DNA of 64,000 nt from Adenophora triphylla var. japonica (GCA_022495995.1 JAFEMH010002492.1:1-64000); one strand, 5' to 3'. Positions 11,900 to 23,425 are shown, counted from the stretch's first letter. Translations and numbers: made by a program. The notes: generated from the sequence alone by a model not told the origin.

Positions 11900-11971
11900 T
11901 ATCAGAGCTTGGTTTCGATCCAAGGACCTGTGGGTTATGGGCCCACCACGCTTCCGCTGCGCCACTCTGAT
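11900..11971 (-). tRNA. tRNA-iMet: Initiator tRNA-Met (CAU), copy 1
   Basis: 72 nt on the minus strand starting ATCAGAGTGGCGCAGCGG, with anticodon loop ...GGGCCCATAACCC... and T arm CTTGG-ATCGAAA-CCAAG. The acceptor arms ATCAGAG/CTCTGAT pair fully. The A:U first pair and AUCGAAA T loop are eukaryotic initiator traits. The T stem is fully paired but differs from copy 2 at two base pairs. An oligo-T pol III terminator lies about 23 nt downstream (plus-strand A run near 11,870). Confidence 0.9.
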
Positions 11972-12844
11972 TTGATAATGAGTTTTACTATTTTAAATAT
12001 TTATCGTTTGTGGGGCAGCTAAAGCTTAAGATGACATTTACCAACAATATTATTATTGTTTTTAATAAGTGGTTGAATTCGTTAGGTTGGGCAATTTAAT
12101 AAAGAGAGTTTGTATCAGAAGCATACTTAATCTACACACTTATTGATTTGAATAGTTTTTTTCTATCCCGTTTCAAAATAAATATCTAGTTTTATTTAAA
12201 TTTAAAGGATATTTTGAAAATATTTATTTATTTTATAAAATTTAATAATAATAATAATGTATATATATATTTATCATTAAGTTTTAAAATTCTTAATTTT
12301 GAAAGCATATAATGGAAAGTGGAAAATTTTGTTATAAAATGATTTAGGAACAATTACTTTTTTAAGATAGGTCTTCATATTGGATTTTCTAGAGAATAGG
12401 TATAAGATATCAGGAAATAGTGTGAAACGATTCATATTGAATGAATTTAGTCGAAAATAAAAGGAAAAAATAGATTAGGAAAGTCTTAAACCAATTTTTT
12501 CTACATAGTAAAGGAAATTTTTAACCGCTTGAGCAAATGGAATGTCGCTGAATTAGAGTCGGAACCAGTAAGTGTGATCCCGTTCTGAACCATGAAAGTC
12601 GCTGAAGTAATAAGCCGCCTGAAAACATGGAAGAAGTCGACGGTGAATCTAAGAATGTTGATGTCGCAAGGATACACTCAATTGTTAGAAAGAAATTGAA
12701 TCGACTGGAACAAAATGTTATGCCCCACAAATGTTTACAGAAGCCCCAGTCCGAATATAATCAATATGGGCCCGTATTTCATGAGGATCTCGTCAAGAAC
12801 TTGGTTCTCGCCCGTTGGTTCTCGCCAAAGTAATGGCTTGGTTC

Positions 12845-12996
12845 TCGCATGTCATACGTCGCATGTTGTATGTTGGTTGTCGCATGTCGTATGTTGGTTG
12901 TCGCATGTCGCATGTCGCATGTTGTATGTCGTATGTTGGTTGTCGCATGTCACATGTCGTATGTCGTATGTTGGTTGTCGCATGTCGCATGTCGCA
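12845..12996. repeat. TCGCATGTCGTATGTTGGTTG minisatellite, unit A
   Basis: Variants of TCGCATGT and TCGTATGTTGGTTG alternate in tandem. Open frames across it in several frames are a by-product of the repeat, not genes. Confidence 0.85.
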
Positions 12997-13115
12997 CCTC
13001 GTTTCTCTCAGCATGCTTATGTCTCCAGGTGAGATCCAAGCTACTTGTCTGGTTGATGGCCTTGATCTTATCTGGACAAAATCTCTTGTTGGATATCTCT
13101 CCAATGACGGCGTGA

Positions 13116-13205
13116 CACGTGTAAAGTTAAGATGATAATGTTCCACACTTGCTTGGCTATATATACTCCCTCCGTCCATTTTCAAGGTATGTTTTAAATT
13201 ACAAG

Positions 13206-13236
<31 letters not shown>

Positions 13237-13587
13237 AGAAAATAAAGAATTATGTTGATATACGAAATGTTATGAATCGGATTGATGATCTTGGTTCACG
13301 CCCGTTGGTTCTCGCCAAAGTAATGGTTTGGTTCTCGCATGTCATATGTCGCATGTTGTATGTTGGTTGTCGCATGTCGTATGTTGGTTGTCGCATGTCG
13401 CATGTTGTATGTCGTATGTTGGTTGTCGCATGTCGCATGTCGTATGTCGTATGTTGGTTGTCGCATGTCGCACCTCGTTTCTCTCGGCATGCTTATGTCT
13501 CCAGGTGAGATCCAAGCCACTTGTCTGGTTGCTGGCCTTGATCTTATCCGAACAAAATCTCTTGTTGGATATCTCTCCAATGACGGC
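13116..13587. repeat. Tandem segmental duplication, unit B (internally deleted)
   Basis: Has both ends of unit A but jumps from ...GGATTGATGAT directly to the TTGGTTC...minisatellite part, removing about 1.56 kb including the tRNA gene. The minisatellite lies at 13,335-13,475. Confidence 0.85.
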
Positions 13588-13677
13588 GTGACACGTGTAA
13601 AGTTAAGATGATAATGTTCCCCACTTGCTTGGCTATATATGCTCCCTCCTTCCATTTTCAAGGTATGTTTTAAATTT

Positions 13678-13714
<37 letters not shown>

Positions 13715-14414
13715 CTCTCTCTAGAAAATAAAGAATTATGTTGATATATGAAATGTTACGAATCGGATTGATGATTCTCACGCCGGAGGGTTTGGGTGGA
13801 AAGGCCCCCCACCCCTAACGGTGGTTTGTCTGAGACGTTCATCCGGATCATACATCTTTGCCACCCCCGATCAGTCCTGTGCAACCATTTTGGCGTGGTA
13901 GCATCAAATATCCAACCATTTTATTTTTTCATTCTATCAACTTCGATCTGTGGGTGCCATTTTAGGTGGGACAAGATGTTTTCTAACGTATGTAGAGTGG
14001 TTTGTGTTCTTCCATTGTTGTATTTGTTGTTTCTTCCACCTGTATTGTTGTGTTTTCTTTCTGTATCATTCGTTCCAAAATAAATGTTCTTTTTTGTGAT
14101 CCAAAGCAAAAGACTTTCATTTTGGGACGGTGAGTGTTAACGGGAGTGGAAATAACAGATGAAGAAGCTGCTTACTACTGATCTATTTCATAGTACAACT
14201 TTGATGCAGCCTCTGTAATCGAATGCACAAGATGATGTCATCGTCGGATTGGTGGATCAAGGGATGAAAATAATCTGGCCATTTGAGATTGCTATCAGGA
14301 TTAATTAATCCCGTTCATTGATCTTCCGGGTAAGGGAAGCTAAATATTGCAAGTTGTATTATCTGTGAGGGGTTATTTTTTTTTCAAAAAATGTTGGCAA
14401 TGGTAGCTACTCTG

Positions 14415-14486
14415 TATCAGAGCCTGGTTTCGATCCAGGGACCTGTGGGTTATGGGCCCACCACGCTCCCGCTGCGCCACTCTGAT
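14415..14486 (-). tRNA. tRNA-iMet: Initiator tRNA-Met (CAU), copy 2
   Basis: 72 nt on the minus strand with full cloverleaf pairing, CAT anticodon and T arm CCTGG-ATCGAAA-CCAGG. One D-loop change relative to copy 1 (GCGGGAGC against GCGGAAGC). An oligo-T stretch follows (plus-strand A run near 14,387). It looks functional. Confidence 0.92.
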
Positions 14487-14778
14487 TTGATAATGAGTTT
14501 TACTATTTTAAATATTTATCTTTTGTGGGGCAGCTAAAGCTTAAGATGACATTTACCAACAATATTATTATTGTTTTTAGTAAGTGGTTGAATTCGTTAG
14601 GTTGGGAAATTTAATAAAGAGAGTTTGTATCAGAAGCATACTTAATCTACACACTTATTGATTTGAATAGTTTTTTTCTATACAGTTTCAAAATAACTAT
14701 CTAGTTTTATTTAAATTTAAAGGATATTTTGAAAATATTTATTTATTTTATAAAATTTAATAATAATAATAATGTATA

Positions 14779-15066
14779 CTCCCTCCGTTCCGCCTGAAAA
14801 GTCACAAAATGGACCTCGCACGCAAATTAAGGAAAGTGATGTAGGAAAGAGAAAAAGTTTAAATGTTGTGAGTATGAAAAATTAAATAAGAGAGAGAATG
14901 AGTGGGAGGAATAGTTAGGAGAGAGAATGTTGTGAGTGTAAAAGTAAAGTAGGAGAGAGAATGAGTGGGTGGAATAGTAATAAAAACTTTCCTTTTTGGA
15001 AAAGTGTCTTTTTAAATGGGACGCCCAAAATGGAAATTTGTGGCTTTTCGGGCGGGACGGAGGGAG
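14779..15066. mobile_element. Stowaway/mariner-type MITE, TSD TA
   Basis: 288 bp with termini CTCCCTCCGTTCC and its inverted form GGGACGGAGGGAG, flanked by TA. The insertion is absent from units A and D, which shows the empty site. Confidence 0.92.
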
Positions 15067-15909
15067 TATATATTTATCATTAACTTTTAAAATTCTTAGT
15101 TTTGAAAGCATATAATGGAAAGTGGAAAATTTTGTTATAAAATGATTTAGGAACAATTACTTTTTTAAGATAGATCTTCATATTGGATTTTTCTAGAGAA
15201 TGGGTATAAGATATCAAGAAATAGCGTGAAACGATTCATATCGAATGAATTTAGTCGAAAATAAAAGGAAAAAATAGATTAGGAAAGTCTTAAACCAATT
15301 TTTTTCACATAGTAAAGGAAATTTTTAACCGCTTGAGCAAATGGAATGTCGTTGAATTAGAGTCGGAACCAATAAGTGTGATCCTGTTCTGAACCATGAA
15401 AGTCGCTGAAGTAATAAGCCGCCTGAAAACATGGAAGAAGTCGACGGTGAATCTAAGAATGTTGATGTCGCAAGGATACACTCAATTGTTAGAAATAAAT
15501 TGAATCGACTGGAACAAAATGTTATGCCCCACAAATGTTTACCCGGCCCAAGTCCGAATATAATCAATATGGGCTCCTATTTCATGAGGATCTCGTCAAG
15601 AACTTGGTTCTCGCCCGTTGGTTCTCGCCAAAGTAATGGCTTGGTTCTCGCATGTCATATGTCGCATGTTGTATGTTGGTTGTCTCATGTCGTATGTTGG
15701 TTGTCGCATGTCGCATGTCGCATGTTGTATGTCGTATGTTGGTTGTCGCATGTCGCATGTCGCATGTCGTATGTTGGTTGTCGCATGTCGCACCTCGTTT
15801 CTCTCAGCATGCTTATGTCTCCAGGTGAGATCCAAGCCACTTGTCTGGTCGCTGGCCTTAATCTTATCCGGACAAAATCTCTTGTTGGATATCTCTCCAA
15901 TGACGGCGT

Positions 15910-17216
15910 GACACGTGTAAAGTTAAGATGATAATGTTCCCCACTTGCTTGGCTATATATACTCCCTCCATCCATTTTCAAGGTATGTTTTAAATTACAA
16001 GCTCTCTCTCTCTCTCTCTAGAAAATAAAGAATTATGTTGATATATGAAATGTTACGAATCGGATTGATGATTCTCACACCGGAGGGTTTGGGGAGAAAG
16101 GCCCCCCACCCCTAACGATGGTTTGTCTTGTAGGTCCCACATTACATCGGACCCGAGGGACGTTCATCCGGATCATACATCTTTGCCACCCCGATCAGTC
16201 CTGTGCAACCATTTTGGCATGGTAGCATCAAATATCTAACCATTTTATGCTTTCATGCTGTCAAGTTCGATCTGTGGGTGCCATTTTAGGTGGGACAAGA
16301 TGTTTTCTAATGTATGTAGAGTGGTCTGTGTTCTTCCATTGTTGTATTTGTTGTTTCTTCCACCTGTATTGTTGTGTTTTCTTTCTGTATCATTCGTTCC
16401 AAAATAAATGTTCATTTTTGTGATCCAAAGCAAAAAGACTTTCATTTTGGGACGGTGAGTGTTAACGGGAGTGGAAATAACAGATGAAGAAGTTGCTTAC
16501 TACTGATCTATTTCATAGTACAACTTTGATGCAACCTCTGTAATCGAATGCACAAGATGATGTCATGGTGAGATTGGTGGATCAACGGATGAAAATAATC
16601 TGGCCATTTGAGATTGCTATCAGGATTAATTAATCCAGTTCATTGATCTTCTGGGTAAGGGAAAGCTAAATATTGCAAGTTGTATTATCTGTGAGGGGTT
16701 ATTTTTTTTCAAAAAATGTTGGCAATCGGTTTCGATCCAGGGACCTGTGGGTTATGGGCCCACCACGCTTCTGCTACGCCACTCTGATTTGATAATGAGT
16801 TTTACTATTTTAAATATTTATCATTTGTGGGGCAACTAAAGCTTAAGATGACATTTACCAACAATATTATTATTGTTTTTAATAAGTGGTTGAATTCGGT
16901 AGGTTGGGCAATTTAATAAAGAGAGTTTGTATCAGAAATATACTTAATCTACACACTTATTGTTTTGAATAGTTTTTTTCTATCCCATTTCAAAATAAAT
17001 ATCTATTTTTATTTAAATTTAAAGGATATTTTGAAAATATTTATTTATTTTATAAAATTTAATAATAATAATAATGTATATATATTTATCATTAACTTTT
17101 AAAATTCTTAATTTTGAAAGCATATAATATAATGGAAAGTGGAAAATTTTGTTATAAAATGATTTAGGAACAATTACTTTTTTAAGATAGATCTTCATAT
17201 TGGATTTTTCTAGAGA
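15910..17216. repeat. Tandem segmental duplication, unit D (truncated)
   Basis: Collinear with units A and C until about 17,216, where similarity ends at TTCTAGAGAAT. It lacks the MITE and the minisatellite end. Confidence 0.85.
16728..16788 (-). pseudogene. Initiator tRNA-Met pseudogene, copy 3
   Basis: Keeps the 5' acceptor strand, D arm (with changes), CAT anticodon arm and part of the T arm, but the 3' T stem and acceptor are deleted, so it cannot fold as a tRNA. Confidence 0.88.
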
Positions 17217-17250
17217 ATAAACATTCAATTCATTTTTTTGAATGTTTATT
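17216..17250. other. Perfect 13-bp inverted repeat at the end of the tandem array
   Basis: AATAAACATTCAA (17,216-17,228) and TTGAATGTTTATT (17,238-17,250), loop of 9 nt. It lies exactly where unit D similarity stops. Confidence 0.8.
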
Positions 17251-17581
17251 TTCATCTTCAATGCCTTCGTTAGTGGAGTTTTCAAATCCAAAAATCATTT
17301 GTCGAATGGATTTTCTAAATATCAATACAAGGCAAGGCAGTGTCAATTTACAATTGGAGAATCATTCATTTGTCTCAAACACATTGTCAAACGAGATTTA
17401 CAATGAAAGATTGGAGTTGGTGAAAATCTTAAAATATGAGCCGAAAGCTTGGGTCTCTACTTAATCATATTTGCAGGGGATTTCATGTTAGAAAATGGAT
17501 TGGAAAATGTGTATATTTGATAAATATACATAAACATGTAGACGTGCATGTATAAATCATAAATGTAATGTTATAATATAA
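17251..17581. other. Unassigned stretch with a short open frame
   Basis: A 67-codon plus-strand frame (17,261-17,464) contains LQLENHSFVSNTLSNEI. Its composition looks like genuine coding sequence, possibly an exon or transposase remnant, but no family is recognised. Confidence 0.25.
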
Positions 17582-17817
17582 GGGGTCATTTGGTAGGTCG
17601 ATAAATGACCGAATAGAATTATTAGTCAAATAAAAGCATGTTTGGTAGATTAAATGCAACCGTAGTAATTATCCAAAGTACAACCCAGATAAGCATCTGA
17701 ACACCTCTTATCCCCTTCTTATTTATCCTAAAAAAAAGGGTGGTATTATTAATCCCTGGATTAATAACCTCCTCCCTATTAATACATGCTAATCCTATTG
17801 GCCTACCAAACGAGTCC
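17582..17817. mobile_element. Tourist-like (PIF/Harbinger) MITE, TSD TAA
   Basis: 236 bp with left terminus GGGGTCATTTGGTAGG and right terminus CCTACCAAACGAGTCC (imperfect inverted repeats), flanked by TAA on both sides (17,579-17,581 and 17,818-17,820). Confidence 0.85.
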
Positions 17818-17859
17818 TAAGTGTACAAGATTAACTAATGTTGAGAATTCATGAAGTGT

Positions 17860-18904
17860 AAGTTGTCATTTAATGATGGGTAGAATGATAACTTCACACA
17901 ATTCCATTTGAAATGGTGTATTTCCTAAATGAAGTGACTGTTAGTCTCATATATATATATATATGGCATTCCATCGGCCTTTAAAGACAAACAAAACATT
18001 CATATTTTCTCATACATCCTCTTCACAAAGTAATCGAAGATCAAGACAGGGCACTATCATTTAGAAGAACTTCATCTCCCTATTTTTTTTCTATTCTTCT
18101 TCTAGAACATCAAGACAATTGGCACGGCCGTGCGTTGTATGAAGCAAGGCCGCGCGTTGTATGAAGCACGGCCGTGCGGATCTACTTGCTCGGCCGAGCA
18201 CTTCTCTATGCTCGACCGTGTATCATTGTGTCGAATAACGATCCCATTGGCACGATCGCACGTTGTATGAAGCACGATCGTGCGGATCTACTTGCTCGGC
18301 CGAGCACATCTCTATACTCGGCCGAGCAACCACTGTATCAAGGTTTCATATTTTTCAATGAGTTTAGCACGGTCGTGCAGTTTGTAATGCACGGTCGTGC
18401 ACCGACATATTCAGCAGTTTACTTCATTTTTTTTGTAAAAACATACATTTTCAAGCTCATTTGTGATTAATTATATGCTTAACAATTATATGAATTTTTT
18501 AAATAATATTGTCACCAAAGTGATTTAATTTGTTTAGATCCAAAATTGTTAAGTGTTGAGTGTATACATTAATACGTAGATAACATGAATTTTCTAAAGA
18601 ATATCGTGTTATTTGACAAAATTTATACATTCATTTGGTAACAAGTAAAAGAGTATTAGTTAAGTCTTTCAGGTACTTAAATCGGCCCAGAGGAAGGTTA
18701 AGTATTTGATTAAAATATCGTTTAATTTCTTGGTTGCCTCAAGATAATTGCTTATAAGTCAACTCGCAATCCAAATATTAGTTTTGATGTCATTTTGATT
18801 ATCTTATAGATGGGATTCATTTGATATAATTAATCACTTAATTCATTATGTGTGTAGTTATTAATACATGTTTTGAATTTTCATTATTTGTTCTTATCCC
18901 CAAC
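17860..18904 (+). repeat. Probable LTR/leader of the plus-strand copia
   Basis: Noncoding A/T-rich sequence upstream of the copia gag with a TATA-rich run at about 17,949-17,965. Exact LTR ends and PBS are not resolved, and the matching 3' LTR is missing because the element is broken at 21,435. Confidence 0.4.
18121..18405. repeat. Cluster of GC-rich palindromes
   Basis: Contains GCACGGCCGTGCG, GCACGATCGTGCG, GCACGGTCGTGCA and GCTCGGCCGAGCA boxes, most separated by 20-35 bp of A/T-rich sequence. The same two motif classes occur in the LTRs of the copia at 27,269-33,269. Confidence 0.85.
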
Positions 18905-19703
18905 AGATTTATTAAATGCTTTATCAGTTACTACTGCTTTAAATAACGTACCAATGATTAATGGAAAAAAATTTAAACTTGGAAAAATAAGATAGCTATG
19001 ATCTTGGGTTGTATGGACATTGATCTCGCATTAAGGGAACCAAGTCCCGCTGCTCTCATTGATGAAAGCACTCAAGAAGAGTGCATAAATATTGAGAAGT
19101 GAAACCGTTCCAACCGCGTAAATCTAATGATCATGAAAAAGGCCATCCCGGAGACATTTTTAAACAGCGTCTCTGAGGAAGTTGATGCTAAGACTTTTCT
19201 CAATACCCTTGAAGAACACTTTGCAAAAAGCGATAAATCAGAAACAAGTGCTTAATTGAGGAAGCTTGTTTACATGAGGTACAAGAGTAACGGGAATTTA
19301 CAGGAGTAAATTCTGGAAATGCTTCATCTCTCAACAAAACTAAAGGCAATTAAGTTAGAGATAATAGAAAGATTTACTCGTGTACTTAGCATTGATCTCT
19401 CTTCCTCCTCAATTTGGCCACTTTGAGGTGACCTATAATTATCAAAAGGACAAGTGGAATGTTAATGAACTCATTTCACATGTGATGGAAGAAGTGGATA
19501 TGATGAAGCAAATTAAACCAGAATGTGCTCACTTAGCATCCACCTCTTCTCATGGGACAAAGAGAAAAGGGAAGAAAATTGCGATTTCAAATAAGAAGCA
19601 TAAAGGATCATTTAATGATCAAAAATTTAAGAAGTGCTTCTTTTGTAAGGACCTTACTCACATGAAAAACGACTGCCCTAAATATCACGATTGCGTGTGT
19701 TAA
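18905..19703 (+). pseudogene. Copia gag remnant
   Basis: Starts with NALSVTTALNNVPMINGKKF, a well-known start of dicot copia gag. It continues over three frames through LGCMDIDLALREPSP, ...LVYMRYKSNGNLQE and LISLPPQFGHFEVTYN, and ends with the zinc knuckle CFFCKDLTHMKNDC (C-X2-C-X4-H-X4-C). Multiple stops and shifts. Confidence 0.8.
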
Positions 19704-19710
19704 AAAAGGT

Positions 19711-20106
19711 ATGGCATATGGTCTTGTTTGTACTGAGGCTAATTTGGTTTCAATTCCTTCATATACATGGTGGTTGGATTCTGGTGCAACAACTCACATA
19801 AGTATGTCTATGCAGGGTTGCCTAAATTACCGAAGACCTAGTGAAGATGAAAGATACATCTATATGGGAGTTGGAAATCCGGTTGAAGTAATAGGCATAG
19901 GGACTTTTAGATTGTTGTTATGTACTGGTTATTATTTTGTATTAAATAGTGCAGTTATTGTACCGTCATTTAGACGTAATTTAATATCAATCACAGTTTT
20001 GGACCGGGAAAGATATTTCTATTCATTTGGAAATAATAAATGTGATCTTTATTTTAATTCCAAAATTGTTGATACCAGTAATTTGTCAAGAAATGATAAT
20101 CATTAA
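19711..20106 (+). pseudogene. Copia protease remnant
   Basis: 131-codon open segment with the active site WWLDSGATTHIS and the downstream VIVPSFRRNLISI block typical of copia protease. It was once fused to the gag upstream. Confidence 0.8.
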
Positions 20107-20200
20107 TTACTTGACACAATTAAAACAACAAATGAGTCATATTAATGAAACCAGAGGGACTAATCGAAAGTTATCAAGTGAAAATTCTTATACCCTATGA

Positions 20201-20995
20201 AATAGGCATTTGGGCTATATCTACAAAAGTAAAATTAATAAGCTTGTGTCAGAGGGAATCCTAAACAAACTTGATAATCCGTATAAAAACTTTTGCATTG
20301 AGTGTATTAAAGGAAAAATTACAAACACTAAACGGAAAGAATCCTTGAGAGCATCAAACGTCTTGAAACTAATTCATACAGATATTTGTTGACCATTCAC
20401 TAAACACCTTCATGGAATGGTCAACAATATTTCATCACGTTCATAGACGATTTCTCTCGTTATGGATACATTTATTTAATTCATGAAAAGTATCAATCAT
20501 TGGACATTTTCAAGTCTTATAAAGTTGAAGTTGAAAAACGACTTGGAAAGACTATTAAGAATGTTAACTGATCGTGGTGGTGAATAATACGGACGGGGTG
20601 ACGAAACTAGTGAACAACGTCCAGGTCCTTTTGCTCGCTATCTTAAAGAGTGTAGGATTGTCTCTCACTACACCATGCCAGACGAACCTAGCATGAATGG
20701 TGTAGCTGAGAGACGTAATAGAACCCTTAAAGATATGGTAATAAGTAAGATCTCTTGTACTTCCTTACCACACTCATTATGAGGCGATGCATTAGAACCC
20801 GCTGCTTATATTCTCAATAGAGCTCCTTCTAAGGCTACCGACAAAATCCCTTATGAATTATGGACAAATAAGAAACCGTCTCTAAATCATCTTCATGTAT
20901 GGGGTTGTCCATCGATAGCAAGGCCTTATAGGTCAAATGAAGGCAAACTGGACGCTAAGACCATTAGTATCTATTTTGTAAGATATGCTGAGAGA
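20201..20995 (+). pseudogene. Copia integrase remnant
   Basis: GAG_pre-integrase part (HLGYIYKSKINKLV, then NFCIECIKGKI), then integrase core pieces LTDRGGE, MNGVAERRNRTLKDMV and AAYILNRAPSKATDKIPYELW. The DDE region is split by stops and indels. Confidence 0.8.
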
Positions 20996-20997
20996 CT

Positions 20998-21435
20998 ATG
21001 GGATATAAATTCTATGACCCGAAAACTAGAACCTTTTTTGAAATGAAAAATGCTAGGTTCTTTGAGGATGTTGAATTTATAGGGGAAATTGGAAATAGTT
21101 TTGAATTTGAAGAAGAAGAGGAATCCATTTATATACCTCTTCACATAGTTCCCGTTGAAAATCAAGTACGTATACCTGAAATCCAACAAGAATGTACAAT
21201 CCAAAACAATAAAGAATCTCCTATAAATCTTGAACAACATGAAAATGTTGATAATGAGGATCAAATTCAACAAATCCAAAAAGAACCAGTGCCCTTAAAG
21301 AGATCCAATGGAGTAAGAAGAAGTGCAATTCCGAATGCTTATGATGTATATCTTGCCGAGAATGAGGAACATTTAGACTTAGTGGGAGATGAACCGCTCA
21401 CCTTCCATGAAGCCATTAATAGTTCTAATTCTCAT
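20998..21435 (+). pseudogene. Copia integrase C-terminus and start of reverse transcriptase, abruptly ended
   Basis: Open plus-strand segment with the acidic linker (FEFEEEEE...), VRRSAIPNAYDVYL and then EPLTFHEAINSSNS, the N-terminal edge of copia RT. Similarity stops at about 21,435, where an antisense copia begins. Confidence 0.75.
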
Positions 21436-21857
21436 ATGTTCAACAACACCATTTTGTTGCGGTGTATAAGGCACAATCTTATGCCTTTTAATCCCATTAT
21501 CAAGGCAAAAGTTATCAAACTCATGATTGCAAACTTCAAGTCCATTATCAGTCCTAAGCACTTTAAATTTTCTATCTGTTTGATTTTCAATCATGACTTT
21601 TCAAGTTTTGAAATTATCAAAAGAATCAGATTTGTCTTTCATTAAAAACACCCACGTTTTTTTTAAAAATCATCAATTATAGATAAGAAATATCTATTAC
21701 CACCTTGAGTGGCCTCACTAGCAGGGCCCCACACATCAGCATGCAAATACTCAAGAATTTCTTTACTATTGGAATGATTCGGATTAGGGGAATTAGGAAA
21801 AGACACTTTATGTTGTTTATCGATCACACAAGAGTCGTAGAAAGGCAAAGAAGACAC
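21436..21857 (-). pseudogene. Copia integrase remnant (minus)
   Basis: SLPFYDSCVIDKQHKVSFP (pre-integrase end), then LHADVWGPASEATQGGNRYF and FLSIIDDF (first Asp region), then in another frame VLRTDNGLEVCNHEF and IVPYTPQQNGVVEHM (second Asp and Glu region). Broken by a frameshift near 21,600. Confidence 0.8.
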
Positions 21858-22224
21858 TTTATCTCTACCAAAAATACCATTTTTGTTTAAGATATCTAAT
21901 CATTTACTACTCATGTGTCCTAGTCGTTTATGCTATAAATCAATTTTATCTTCCTTAGCCATATTAGCATAATCAGACATAGGTTCATTAGTACAAACAT
22001 ACAAGTTTCTAATCTATTCAGGTTTGAAAATCAATAAATACCCCTTTAAGATTTTCATACACCCACTATCCCATTTACCTTCAAACCCATCGTTTTCCAA
22101 CGATGCACATGATATGAGATTGTTAGCTAAATCAGGCACATGTCGTACATGTTTTAGAGTTAAGCAAAACCCATAATCAAGTTTGAGACAAACGTCTACA
22201 AAACCAGCAATTTGACAATTTTTA

Positions 22225-22437
22225 TCATTTAGCTAAAGAAACAGATCCAGTTTTCATTTCAGTATATGTATGAAGCATATTTTTATCAGGTGTCATGTGA
22301 AACGTGCATGCAGAATCTAACAACCATTCATTTTTCACATAATGAACATAATTCACCACAGTTTCAGTGACCATAAAAACAACAGAATCTTCTTCGCTAG
22401 AAGCAAAGTTACAGTCAATTTGCAGATCATGATTCAC
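22225..22437 (-). pseudogene. Copia protease remnant (minus)
   Basis: Contains EWLLDSACTFHMTPDKN. The active-site DSG has become DSA here. It follows the zinc knuckle directly in element sense. Confidence 0.75.
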
Positions 22438-22458
22438 ATACCTTTTTTTAGGATTAGG

Positions 22459-23075
22459 ACATTCTTTCCAATAATGACCTGTTTCCCCACAGTTATAACA
22501 TTTTCTGTTACTTTTATCAGATCTAGACTTGCTTCTTTTTCTCTCATTATTCTTGTTTGACTCAACCTTATCATATTGCTTATTCTGATTATTAGTCCTT
22601 CTTTAAGTCGGTCGTTCTCTCACCATATTAACCTCACCAATAGTTGATTTACCCTTATTAACTCTTAATTTCAACTTTTTTTCTTTTAATTTCGTTAATC
22701 ACAGTATCAAGCACAATATCATTCCTACCATAGTTAATAGCATATCTAACATCATCATAAGAGTCGGGTATAGCATTCAAGAGCACAATATGAGTGTATT
22801 CATCAATGTTTTTATCACCAGTTTTGCTTAATATCTTGCACAAGTTTAGTAAACCGATCAATGTTATCATCCATGTCTTTGTTTAAGTCTAATTTAAACT
22901 GAAAGAATTTCTCAAGCAAATACATCTTACTAGGTAACAATGTTTCAACATATACTTTTTCCAGTTTATCCCAAAGAGCTTTATCACTATCATGTTTACC
23001 AATTTTTCTAAGAACGGCAGATAAGTTCAAAATAATCGAATAATAAGCACATTCATCCATTTCAATCCTTAATTC
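22459..23075 (-). pseudogene. Copia gag with zinc knuckle (minus)
   Basis: Frames 23,060-22,815 (KALWDKLEKVYVE, LLEKFFQFKLDL; UBN2-type gag) and 22,870-22,658 (IVLLNAIPDSYDDVRYAI), then the CCHC knuckle CYNCGETGHYWKEC at 22,500-22,459. At least two frameshifts. Confidence 0.8.
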
Positions 23076-23425
23076 TTATTTATCCGATTCAAGATATTGT
23101 TGAGTTATAGTTTTGAAAACTTTTTCTTTAATCAAAATGCCTTTCATCCTTTGTTGTCAAATTAAAAAAATCACCTTTGCCATTGAATGACTCCATCATA
23201 TAAGCATTCATATTAGCAGTCATACAAAATAATGAGTTTCAATTCCCAAAAATAGACAGAATATCTAAAATGAAACAAGTATCAAAGCCACCAAAACACA
23301 ACTTAAAAAAATAAGAATTAAAAATTAAACTCAAGAAGGAAAAAATAAAGGAGTTTTTATTTTCCTTAACCAAGAAACCTTATACTAGGTTTCTTATTTA
23401 CCGTTCACCGTTCGCAAATCAACCT

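Larger units (their letters stand above)
11081..13115. repeat. Tandem segmental duplication, unit A (2.03 kb)
   Basis: Starts with ACGTGTAAAGTTAAGATGAT, which recurs at 13,116, 13,588 and 15,910. The unit contains a CT microsatellite, an initiator tRNA-Met gene on the minus strand, an A/T-rich segment, a short frame with MEEVDGESKNVDVARIHS, and a GCATGTCGTATGTTGGTTGT minisatellite. No host gene is recognised. Confidence 0.85.
13588..15909. repeat. Tandem segmental duplication, unit C (2.32 kb)
   Basis: Full unit collinear with unit A. The extra ~290 bp are explained by a Stowaway MITE at 14,779-15,066. It contains the second tRNA-iMet gene and a minisatellite at 15,646-15,795. Confidence 0.9.

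Noticed and set aside
12715..13185. Overlapping open frames of 90-130 codons on both strands
   Set aside because: They run through the GCATGTCGTATGTTGG minisatellite and are repeated in each tandem unit in every frame. Repeat composition explains them.
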